A DNA stretch of 64,000 nucleotides from positions 24,045 to 88,044 of the forward strand of contig SXOD01000006.1 of the NCBI GenBank assembly GCA_005776885.1. Reading direction: 5' to 3'. Of the stretch, positions 24,138 through 31,378 are shown piece by piece. The translations under genes were made by a program, and so were the position numbers. The notes beneath the pieces are model-generated. The model saw nothing but the letters and a program-made list of their open reading frames with translations. It was not told the origin of the DNA and ran no database searches. How positions within the stretch are numbered: the first letter of the stretch is position 1; each line of letters begins with the position of its first letter. This DNA comes from Planctomycetia bacterium (lineage in GTDB: Bacteria > Planctomycetota > Phycisphaerae > Phycisphaerales > SM1A02).

Positions 24138-25054
24138 CGGCAGCCTCCGCAGGGAAATGACGTGAACGGTTGGTGATGGGGGGAGGGCACGTGGAACCGG
24201 CGCAGTTCCGCGGCCGTGGCCGCCGCGGCCCTGTGCACGGCCTCATCCCACGTCTCGCCGTGGTTCGGTGCCGCGAAAATGATCGCCCGGCTTGAGGTCG
24301 CAAGTGCACCCGCTGTCCCCGGCCGGAAGGCATCGGCCACATCATCGACGGTGGCACCCTGCGCACCAATGCCGGGAAGGAGCAGCGGTTGTGCGGGCAT
24401 GGCTGACCGGAACGCAGCCAGCTCCGAGGACTTGGTCGCCCCAACGACGGCGCCGACGGCCGAGTGGCCCGAGGAGGAACATCGACCCTCCCCGAGTTGA
24501 GCCACCTGCCTGGCGACCTCCAGTGCCAACGTTGCGGCCGCTGCCCCGGATCCCACCGGAAGGCATTGCAGTGAGTCGCTTCCGTGGTTGCTGGTCCGGA
24601 CAAGGACGTAGGTCCCCAGGCCGGCAACCAGGAATGGCTCGACGGTCTCAAGTCCCAGGTAGGGACTCACCGTCACCCAATCCGCGCCCAGGCCGACTGC
24701 CGCGGCCGCGTAGTGGTTGGCGGAGATCCCGATGTCGCCACGCTTGGCGTCGAGGATCACGAGGAGTCCCAATTGATGCGCCAGCCGAATGCCGGCGTGC
24801 ATGGCATCAAGTCCGTGCGAGAGGTGCCGCTCGTAGCAGGCGCTCTGAAACTTGACGGCCGCGGCGACGGGAGCGACTGTCCGGACCACCGACTCCGTGA
24901 AGGCACGGAGGCCGCCGTCAGTGTCCTGTCGCATGGCCGCCGGCAGCCGATCCGCGACTGGATCCAAGCCGACGCAGAGCGGCGAGCCGGCACGCTCGAT
25001 CGCGATCGCCAACCGATCCGCCGGATGCTGTCGCGTGGTGTCGCCGATGGGCAC
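24134..25054 (-). CDS. pyrF: Orotidine-5'-phosphate decarboxylase (type 2)
   Basis: PyrF makes UMP from OMP. The catalytic motif LDAKRGDIG spans residues 101-109, giving the Asp102-Lys104-Asp107 set, and the opening CVGLDPVADRLP and AAVKFQSACYE match the longer type 2 (PyrF2) enzymes. With the GTG start at 25054 the length is 306 residues. This start is chosen because the minus-strand hexamer TACACT ends 6 nt before it; longer frames would read through the divergent cinA-like promoter. It is first gene of the pyrF, binding protein, DUF971 operon. Confidence 0.92.
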   Translation of the reverse strand: MPIGDTTRQHPADRLAIAIERAGSPLCVGLDPVADRLPAAMRQDTDGGLRAFTESVVRTVAPVAAAVKFQSACYERHLSHGLDAMHAGIRLAHQLGLLVILDAKRGDIGISANHYAAAAVGLGADWVTVSPYLGLETVEPFLVAGLGTYVLVRTSNHGSDSLQCLPVGSGAAAATLALEVARQVAQLGEGRCSSSGHSAVGAVVGATKSSELAAFRSAMPAQPLLLPGIGAQGATVDDVADAFRPGTAGALATSSRAIIFAAPNHGETWDEAVHRAAAATAAELRRFHVPSPHHQPFTSFPCGGCR

Positions 25055-25060
25055 GTCCAA

Positions 25061-25066
25061 AGTGTA
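25061..25066 (-). promoter_or_regulatory. -10 hexamer TACACT (minus) of pyrF, leaderless spacing
   Basis: TACACT on the minus strand ends 6 nt before GTG 25054. Confidence 0.55.
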
Positions 25067-25082
25067 CGAACTGGCGCGGCCG

Positions 25083-25088
25083 TACAGT
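25083..25088 (+). promoter_or_regulatory. -10 hexamer TACAGT, leaderless spacing
   Basis: TACAGT ends 7 nt before GTG 25096. It faces the pyrF hexamer back-to-back with 16 nt between them, so only one polymerase may fit at a time. Confidence 0.55.
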
Positions 25089-25095
25089 GCCCGGT

Positions 25096-25698
25096 GTGAA
25101 GACCCCGATGACCTTGGCCGGTGACGAGCCGCTGAACGGGGCCGGGACTGGCGCCCACGGATCGATTCCTGGAATCGAGACACTCGCCGGAAGGATCGGA
25201 GCGGAACTTCGGGCGCGGGGGCTCACGATGGCGACGGCGGAAAGTTGCACCGGCGGAATGGTCGGTGCTGCCTGCACCAGCATCGCGGGAGCCAGCCAGT
25301 GGTATCGGGGGGGCGTTGTCGCCTACGACAATCAAGTGAAGGTTGACCTGCTCGGCGTGTCGGACGCAGCAATCGCTGGCCACGGCGCGGTGAGCCGAAT
25401 CGTGGCCCAGGCGATGGCGGTCGGCGCCCTGGGGTCGTGTGGGAGCGTGTGGGCCGTGAGCACCACCGGCATCGCCGGACCGGATGGAGGAAGCGAATCG
25501 AAGCCGGTCGGGACGGTGTACGTGGGTGTGGCTGCCCGAACGGGCGATGGCCAGGTCGAAGCCTCCTGCAGGCACTTCGTGCTCGATGGAGGCAGGGAAC
25601 TGATTCGCCAGCGCGCCGCGTCATGCGCACTGGCCTCGCTGTGGTGCCGATTGGTCCGGCGGCCAGACACCACGCTCCCGTGGGAGGTGGCGGAGTGA
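25096..25698 (+). CDS. CinA C-terminal domain protein (nicotinamide-nucleotide amidase type)
   Basis: The 200-residue, single-domain CinA/PncC family member deamidates NMN in pyridine nucleotide salvage in characterised relatives. TAESCTGG at residues 47-54 holds the active-site Ser/Cys region. VSTTGIAGPDGGSESKPVGT and the FVLDGGRELIRQRA helix are as in PncC. There is no N-terminal COG1058 domain, so it is the stand-alone form. Start GTG 25096 is set by TACAGT 7 nt upstream. FolK overlaps as GTGA. Confidence 0.9.
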   Translation: MKTPMTLAGDEPLNGAGTGAHGSIPGIETLAGRIGAELRARGLTMATAESCTGGMVGAACTSIAGASQWYRGGVVAYDNQVKVDLLGVSDAAIAGHGAVSRIVAQAMAVGALGSCGSVWAVSTTGIAGPDGGSESKPVGTVYVGVAARTGDGQVEASCRHFVLDGGRELIRQRAASCALASLWCRLVRRPDTTLPWEVAE

Positions 25699-26327
25699 CC
25701 CCATTTGCGATTGGCCTTGGGTCCAATCTTGGCGACTCGCTGGCCATCGTGCGTGGTGCCGTGCGCGCGCTCGACCAGGCTGGGCAGCGGGGTGGCTCTC
25801 GCGTCCGGGCGATGAGCCGTGTCTATCGGTCCCCACCCGTGGGGGGGGTGGAGCAGCCCGCCTTCCTCAATGCCGTGGCCATCCTGGAGTGGGGCGACGC
25901 CCCGGAGTCGCTCTTGGCCACGTTGCATTCGGTCGAGCGTTCGCATGGACGTGATCGAGCATCGGAGTCGATTCGATGGGGGCCACGAGTGCTGGACCTG
26001 GACATCCTCCTCGCAGGCGAGGACGGATCGATCTCCTGCGTGGCCCAGCACCTCACGATTCCGCACCCGCGCGCCTTTGACAGGGCATTCGTGCTCAAGC
26101 CTCTCGCCGACGTGGCTCCCACTTGGCGTCATCCGGCCACCGGTGAGCGCGTAGACTTGGCGCTTTCCCGAGTCGCGGATGATGCACGCCTCGTTGTTCC
26201 CATCGCTGAAGGTCTTGCCGCTCCGTGTCGCGGGACGATGGTGTGCGCTGGCGACAGTGCTCGTGACGTGGATGGTCGCGATGGCCGCGATGGCCCAAGT
26301 GCCGGCGGCGGATCCCCCGGGGCCTGA
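25695..26327 (+). CDS. folK: 2-amino-4-hydroxy-6-hydroxymethyldihydropteridine pyrophosphokinase
   Basis: HPPK transfers pyrophosphate from ATP to the pterin in folate synthesis. GLGSNLGD (7-14) opens the protein, VYRSPPVGGVEQPAFLNAVA forms the pterin pocket, and WGPRVLDLDILL with IPHPRAFDRAFVL holds the metal-binding Asp pair and the catalytic Arg/His region. Known HPPKs have about 160 residues; this one has 210. The extra tail lies in the last 149 nt, which also encode the start of the following TlpA-like gene in another frame, so the tail may have little constraint. Confidence 0.9.
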   Translation: MTPFAIGLGSNLGDSLAIVRGAVRALDQAGQRGGSRVRAMSRVYRSPPVGGVEQPAFLNAVAILEWGDAPESLLATLHSVERSHGRDRASESIRWGPRVLDLDILLAGEDGSISCVAQHLTIPHPRAFDRAFVLKPLADVAPTWRHPATGERVDLALSRVADDARLVVPIAEGLAAPCRGTMVCAGDSARDVDGRDGRDGPSAGGGSPGA

Positions 26328-27516
26328 GCTTCCTCCGCTCACTCCAGAGAACATCAACATGGACACGGTCCCGACCGTGCCGCTCAACGGCGAACGGTTC
26401 GGGCCCCAGACGCGCACGCCGGCGGCCGTGGCGGAGGGCGTCAATCTCCTCGCTCGCGTCGCTCGCACCTATCGAGAGGCTCCGGCGCTCAAGGACACGG
26501 TTGTCTACTCACTGAGCCTGCCCGGCGGGCAACCGCAGGGCGAGTCGTTCACGGTGGAGTGTGCGGGTGATGCCTGCCGTGCGACCAGCCCGCAAGTGGC
26601 GGCCGTCGCGCTTGGTGGGAAGGTGTTCATCACGCTCCCGGGGGTCGACGACAAGTACGTCGAGGAGCCCTACACAGGGAGCGCGGCACTCGGGTTGGCT
26701 GCCTCGTTTGCCATGCTTCCAACTCCAGACCTCTTGCTTCGGGGTGGGGTGCAGCCTCCAGCGTTGGCGTTCGGACTCTTGGCCCTGGACGAGCCTCGGC
26801 TCGAGGCCTATCGACCCGGGGAGTTCCTCTTCTCGGGCAAGCAGGGAGATGTCTCCGTCCGAGTGGATCCAACGACAGCCCTCCTCACGTCGGCAAGCCT
26901 CGTCTTCACGCCGCCCGGCACGCCAGAGGTCATCCGCATTCGGGTGGAGTTCACCTTCGCTCCAGAGATCCTGCCGGAACTCTCCGTCCCGATTGCCTTC
27001 GACGCGGCGATGCGTGCTCGGGTGGCTTCCGCCGAGGAACTTGCTGGCCAGGTCCCCGCACTTCGGGTGGGCGATGTCGCGCCGGAGTTCGCTGCCCCGG
27101 CGCTGGACGGCACGCCGATCAGCTCCAAGTCGCTTCCCGGCCGGTTCATCGTCCTCGAGTTCTGGTCGACCTGGTGCGGGCCGTGCAAGCGTGGCCTGCC
27201 GATCCTCGGGGAGTTTGCGACCTGGGCCTCCGCCAACGCGCCAGACGTGGCGGTCTTCGGCGTGAACGTGTGGGAGGAGGGGGCTCCCGACGAAGTGCCT
27301 GCACGCGTCCGCGCATACTGGGCAAAGGGCGGATTCCCCTTTCCGACGCTCTTGGGGACGGAGGACATGGCCAAGTCGTTTGCAATCACCGGCATCCCGG
27401 CGACAGTCGTCATCGACCGCGGCGGGCGCATCGCAGCGGTCCACGTCGGGGTGGAACCGGACCTCGGCCGCAAGCTCCGCGAAATGGCCTTGATGGCCTC
27501 ACCAGTCGCGCCGTGA
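26179..27516 (+). CDS. Exported protein with thioredoxin (TlpA/AhpC-like) domain
   Basis: The protein has 445 residues. The signal peptide is about 1-40, with the hydrophobic part ALATVLVTWMVAMAAMAQ. A middle domain of about 230 residues resembles the DUF2092/lipoprotein-localisation-like beta fold (TYREAPALKDTVVYSL, VRVDPTTALLTSASLVF). The C-terminal thioredoxin domain begins VGDVAPEFAAPALDG and carries the WCGPC motif with redox cysteines Cys333 and Cys336 and the cis-proline TGIPATVVID. It would work as an envelope disulfide reductase or oxidase. Its start lies 149 nt inside folK; a later start would lose the signal peptide. Confidence 0.8.
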   Translation: MMHASLFPSLKVLPLRVAGRWCALATVLVTWMVAMAAMAQVPAADPPGPELPPLTPENINMDTVPTVPLNGERFGPQTRTPAAVAEGVNLLARVARTYREAPALKDTVVYSLSLPGGQPQGESFTVECAGDACRATSPQVAAVALGGKVFITLPGVDDKYVEEPYTGSAALGLAASFAMLPTPDLLLRGGVQPPALAFGLLALDEPRLEAYRPGEFLFSGKQGDVSVRVDPTTALLTSASLVFTPPGTPEVIRIRVEFTFAPEILPELSVPIAFDAAMRARVASAEELAGQVPALRVGDVAPEFAAPALDGTPISSKSLPGRFIVLEFWSTWCGPCKRGLPILGEFATWASANAPDVAVFGVNVWEEGAPDEVPARVRAYWAKGGFPFPTLLGTEDMAKSFAITGIPATVVIDRGGRIAAVHVGVEPDLGRKLREMALMASPVAP

Positions 27517-30500
27517 CGAGCGCCCTCTCCACGCCGCTCCCGCAACTGGATGCCCGTCGCGAACGGGAGCGGCAGGGCGTGGCCAACGATCTTCGAGGCC
27601 TGGTTCGCGGCGAGGTGCGATTCGCCCTCCACGACCGGATGCTCTATTCGACGGACGCGAGCCTCTACCAGGTGGCCCCCATCGGAGTCGTGTGTCCCTC
27701 GACGCCCGAGGATGCCGTGGCCGCCGTGCGGTACTGCGCAGACCGTGGCATCCCCATCCTCCCGCGCGGTGGTGGGACGGCGCTCGCAGGACAGTCGGTG
27801 AACACGGCGGTCGTGATCGACTTCAGCCCCCATTGCCGGGAGATCCTGGAGATTGACGTGGAGCGGCGCGTAGCACGAGTCCAGCCGGGCGTGGTGCTGG
27901 ACCAGTTGAATGCGGCCCTTGCCGGACGCGGCCTCTTCTTCGGTCCCGATGTCGCGACCAGTTCGCACGCCACCATCGGCGGCATGGTCGGGAACAACTC
28001 CAGCGGGGCGCGATCGATCCGCTACGGGCGCACGGTGGAAAACCTGCTCGGCGTCCGGGCCATCGGGCCTGACGGCGAGCCACGCTGGTACCGCTCGGGC
28101 TCGGGAGGACCGGAATCCCCCGACACGCTTCAGGTCCGTCTTGCCCGGCAAGTCTGGGCCATCACCGAGCGGGTGCGCGGGGAAATCGACGCGCGCCTGC
28201 CAAAGATCCTTCGCCACGTCGATGGCTATAACTTCGACCTGCTCCTGGCGCAGGGCGACCACGCATGCGCTGCCGGACGGGATGCCGAGAGCGGACTCAA
28301 CCTGGCCCACCTCCTGTGCGGCAGCGAGGGCACGCTCGCGACCACGCTGGAGGCCGAGCTCACGCTTGTCAAGAAGCCCACCCATGTCGCCCTGGCGATC
28401 CTTGCCTTTCCTTCGGTGCGGGATGCGCTGGAACCCATCGCCCGGATGATTGACTTGGGTCCCAGCGCCGTCGAACTGGTGGACGACGTGATCCTTGGGC
28501 TCGCGCGCGCCAATCGAGAGTGTCGAACGTTCCTGGATGTCATCCCGGCCGTCGCCGGTGCCGGGGCAGGAGCGGTGATCTACGTCGAGTTCTCGGAGAC
28601 AACCGCGTCGGCACTCGAGGATCGACTGCACGCCCTCGGTCGGGAGTTCGCCGGGATTCCCATGGGCATTCATCGCGACGCCGCGGCCATGACCAAGGCG
28701 TGGCGGTTGCGAAAAGCAGGGGAGCCGTTGCTGCATGGGTTGCCAGGGCACCGCAAGCCCCTCACCTTCGTCGAGGACACGGCGGTGGACCCGCGCCGCC
28801 TGCCGGAGTTTGTCGAGGAGTTCAGGGCCATCGTGGCCAGCCACGGAACGACCGCTGCCTATTACGCACACGCCAGCGTGGGGTGCCTCCACATCCGACC
28901 GCTGCTGGCCATCGACGATGCCATCGACCGGCGCCGGTTGGTTGACATTGCGACGCAGGTCGCAGACCTCGTGGTGAAGTATCAGGGCGCCTTGAGCGGC
29001 GAGCATGGCGACGGTCGCGTGCGCAGCCCGCTCCTGGAACGAGTGCTCGGCCGCCCACTCTGTGACGCCATCGTTGACGTCAAGCGGTGCTTCGACCCCC
29101 ATGGCGTGATGAATCCCGGCAACTTGGTGCACACGACCGAGCCTTCGCGCCTGATCGACCACCTGCGGGTCAAGCCGCTGGGGCATGAGATCGCACCTCC
29201 GGTTGTGGGTTCATTCTTTCGCTTCGAGGGGGAAGGCGGGCTGGCCCATGCCGTGACGCAGTGCAACGGCAGCGGCATCTGCCGCCGGCTGCTCCCCGGC
29301 GGGACGATGTGCCCGTCCTATCGCGTCCTGCTCGACGAGCGACACAGCACGCGTGGACGGGGCAACGCCCTCCGACTCGCGATCACGGGCCAGTTCGCCG
29401 CGAGCGGCGCACCGTCCTGGAACGATCCCGCCACCAAGGAGACGCTTCGGGCCTGCCTTTCCTGCAAGGCGTGCGCCGCTGAGTGTCCCAGCAACGTCGA
29501 CCTGGCCAAGCTGAAGGCCGAGTATGAGGCACAGGGCTTCGCCGCTGCGGGCCGAGTGCCGTGGCGGACCAAGGTCATCGGCCACATCCGCTCAGTGAAT
29601 CGGCTGGGCAGTGCGCTGGCGCCAGTGTCTGACTGGCTACGGCAGGTCCCCGTGATTCGATCGGCGATCGCCGCGCTGCTTGGATTGGACCCGGGGCGAT
29701 CGCTCCCACCGCTGAGCCGATCGCTCCTGGCCTGGAAGCGGCGGCGCGACCGGATTCAGGCACCGGATCCGGGGGCGCCCCGGGTCCTGCTCCTGGCCGA
29801 CTGTTTCTGCACATTCAGCGAGTCAGCGATTGGCCAAGCCGCGGTGGAGCTCTTGGAGCGGTTCGGCTACCGGGTCGACGTGGTGGATGTGGGCTGCTGT
29901 GGTCGGACCCTCATTTCCACAGGTCTCTTGGCGGAGGCAATCACGTCGTGCGCATCGACTGCCCAGGCACTCGATGCGTCGCTGTCCAGGTCAGGTGCGG
30001 TGGCGCTGCTCGCGATGGAACCCTCGTGCGCCAGCGCCATCCGTGACGATTGGCTCGACCTGAATGTCCCCGCCAGCGTGCGTGCCGCCATGCATCGAGT
30101 GGCCGCGCGCACCGAACTTGTGGAAGAGTTCATTGACCGCGAGTGGGACCGACACCCGCGCCGGCCGGTGTTCACCTCCTCAAGGCCTCGCATCGCGCTC
30201 CACGCCCACTGCCACCAGAAGGCGTTGTGGGGCGCCACGAGCAGCGCGGGCGCGCTCCAGCGAGTCCTTGGCGACCGCTGCGAGGTCCTCCCGACGGGTT
30301 GTTGCGGGATGGCTGGGGCATTTGGCGCGCGGCGGGAGACCGCGGACCTCAGCCGCCGCATCGCGGCGAATGACGTGTTGCCGGCCTTCGCTGCCCGGCC
30401 CGACGCCGTGGCCTGTGCGCCAGGTGCGTCGTGCCGGCACCAGTTGCACGACCTGGCGGGACGCGAGGCCCGCCATCCGGTCCAGGTGCTGCTTGCCCTC

Positions 30501-30551
30501 ATCGATGACGCAGCATGGCCGAGCGGTACGATCGACTCCCATGAGCACTGA
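27513..30551 (+). CDS. FAD-linked oxidase and (4Fe-4S)/CCG-domain oxidoreductase fusion
   Basis: The 1012-residue protein fuses a GlcD-like half to a GlpC/LldE-like half. The FAD-binding PCMH domain runs from about 45 to 260 (PRGGGTALAGQSVN, GPDVATSSHATIGGMVGNNS). The FAD-oxidase C domain follows to about 540, ending with the SGEHGDGRVRSPLLE motif. Fe-S cysteines are C584, C590 and C600, then C648, C651, C654 and C658 (CLSCKACAAECP). Two CCG-type regions (VVDVGCCGRTL and LPTGCCGMAG) are near the C-terminus. Homologues oxidise D-lactate, D-2-hydroxyglutarate or glycolate. The start is GTG 27513, with GTGA overlap to the gene before. Confidence 0.9.
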   Translation: MTSALSTPLPQLDARRERERQGVANDLRGLVRGEVRFALHDRMLYSTDASLYQVAPIGVVCPSTPEDAVAAVRYCADRGIPILPRGGGTALAGQSVNTAVVIDFSPHCREILEIDVERRVARVQPGVVLDQLNAALAGRGLFFGPDVATSSHATIGGMVGNNSSGARSIRYGRTVENLLGVRAIGPDGEPRWYRSGSGGPESPDTLQVRLARQVWAITERVRGEIDARLPKILRHVDGYNFDLLLAQGDHACAAGRDAESGLNLAHLLCGSEGTLATTLEAELTLVKKPTHVALAILAFPSVRDALEPIARMIDLGPSAVELVDDVILGLARANRECRTFLDVIPAVAGAGAGAVIYVEFSETTASALEDRLHALGREFAGIPMGIHRDAAAMTKAWRLRKAGEPLLHGLPGHRKPLTFVEDTAVDPRRLPEFVEEFRAIVASHGTTAAYYAHASVGCLHIRPLLAIDDAIDRRRLVDIATQVADLVVKYQGALSGEHGDGRVRSPLLERVLGRPLCDAIVDVKRCFDPHGVMNPGNLVHTTEPSRLIDHLRVKPLGHEIAPPVVGSFFRFEGEGGLAHAVTQCNGSGICRRLLPGGTMCPSYRVLLDERHSTRGRGNALRLAITGQFAASGAPSWNDPATKETLRACLSCKACAAECPSNVDLAKLKAEYEAQGFAAAGRVPWRTKVIGHIRSVNRLGSALAPVSDWLRQVPVIRSAIAALLGLDPGRSLPPLSRSLLAWKRRRDRIQAPDPGAPRVLLLADCFCTFSESAIGQAAVELLERFGYRVDVVDVGCCGRTLISTGLLAEAITSCASTAQALDASLSRSGAVALLAMEPSCASAIRDDWLDLNVPASVRAAMHRVAARTELVEEFIDREWDRHPRRPVFTSSRPRIALHAHCHQKALWGATSSAGALQRVLGDRCEVLPTGCCGMAGAFGARRETADLSRRIAANDVLPAFAARPDAVACAPGASCRHQLHDLAGREARHPVQVLLALIDDAAWPSGTIDSHEH
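30527..30532 (+). promoter_or_regulatory. -10 hexamer TACGAT inside the oxidoreductase gene
   Basis: TACGAT ends 8 nt before ATG 30541 of the response regulator gene, so this gene has its own start despite overlapping the upstream gene by 11 nt. Confidence 0.55.
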
Positions 30552-31032
30552 TGCGGAAGGCCTGGCGTTTGAGGCGACGGCCTCCAATGACATCGACATT
30601 ACGGGCTGCACGATCTTGATCGTCGATGACAACCCGCAGAACGTGGAGTTGCTGGAGGCCTACCTTGAGTCGCTCGGCTGTCGCCTCCTGACGGCATTTG
30701 ACGGCGCTTCGGCCCTGGATGCCGTCCGGCAACATCGACCCGACATGATGCTGCTGGACGTCATGATGCCGAAGCTCTCTGGCTTCGAGGTATGCCGAGC
30801 CGTGAAGGGGGATCACCAGTATCGCGACACCGTCGTCCTCATGGTGACGGCACTGCATGAGGTGGCCGACCTCGAGCGCGCGGTGGAATGCGGCTGCGAT
30901 GACTTCCTCTCCAAGCCGGTCAACAAGGTGGAACTGGTGACGCGGGTGCGGGGGTTGCTCAAGGTCCGCGTCCTCAAACGCACGCTTGCCGACTACATGC
31001 GTCGAAGCGCCTCCGGCTCCCAGAACGGTTGA
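30541..31032 (+). CDS. Single-domain response regulator
   Basis: The 163-residue receiver-only protein has Asp29/Asp30 in ILIVDDNPQ, the phosphoacceptor Asp73 in MLLDVMMPKLSG, Thr103 and Lys125 in FLSKPV. All switch residues are present. A 20-residue N-terminal extension and a C-terminal helix (residues 130-163, LRVRVLKRTLADYMRR-like) flank it, but there is no DNA-binding or output domain, so it should act through a protein partner, as in CheY- or PleD-like receivers. No histidine kinase is nearby. The stop codon sits in 12-bp tandem repeats. Confidence 0.9.
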   Translation: MSTDAEGLAFEATASNDIDITGCTILIVDDNPQNVELLEAYLESLGCRLLTAFDGASALDAVRQHRPDMMLLDVMMPKLSGFEVCRAVKGDHQYRDTVVLMVTALHEVADLERAVECGCDDFLSKPVNKVELVTRVRGLLKVRVLKRTLADYMRRSASGSQNG

Positions 31033-31057
31033 CAGGACGGTTGACAGGCCGGTTGAG
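31025..31057 (+). repeat. 12-bp tandem repeat across the response regulator stop codon
   Basis: ACGGTTGACAGG occurs at 31025-31036 (with the TGA stop at 31030-31032) and again at 31037-31048. A partial third copy is CCGGTTGAG at 31049-31057. Each copy repeats the TGA. Confidence 0.75.
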
Positions 31058-31083
31058 TCGGGATCGGGGGTCGCGCCGTGCGG

Positions 31084-31287
31084 CTAGGCCGCGTGACGGA
31101 CCATGATCGCCTGGGTCTCGGAGGTCCGCTGCCACGGCGACTCGCCGCGGGGCTGCTGGGCGTGCTGCAGGTGCTGGAGATAGCGCTCCAGTTCGTCACG
31201 CGTGAAGAGCCCCAACCAGGCGCGGTCGGCGCTGGAGTTGAGGTCGCGGATGGCGTCGATCAACTGGCTCTTGTTCAGCATCATCAT
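31084..31287 (-). CDS. Small hypothetical protein
   Basis: The 67-residue protein begins MMMLNKSQLIDAIRDLN and continues with a helical SADRAWLGLFTRDELERYL stretch and a His/Gln-rich end. It is soluble with no signal. I recall similar short planctomycete proteins with a 'WL-F-Lx-YL-HL' pattern, but I cannot name a family. The start is one of three consecutive ATGs (31287, 31284, 31281); GAGGAC lies just before. A longer frame from 31440 is rejected because it would overlap the transporter gene end. It lies 91 nt downstream of the POT gene, perhaps in the same transcript. Confidence 0.5.
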   Translation of the reverse strand: MMMLNKSQLIDAIRDLNSSADRAWLGLFTRDELERYLQHLQHAQQPRGESPWQRTSETQAIMVRHAA

Positions 31288-31378
31288 GTCCTCGCGGACA
31301 TATGCATCGGCCCCCGGGCCGGTGGTGATGAGCCGAAACAGGCTCGTTTTCGCAGTTCCCTGGACTTTGGGAGGCGGG

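Noticed and set aside
22386..24176. A 596-codon plus-strand frame over the solute-binding protein gene
   Set aside because: Shadow frame; the minus-strand protein has a signal anchor, family motifs and coupled neighbours.
26808..29186. A 792-codon open frame on the minus strand across the TlpA-like and FAD/Fe-S genes
   Set aside because: It is antisense to two genes with clear domain motifs; long open frames on the opposite strand are expected at this GC content, and its translation has no recognisable domain.
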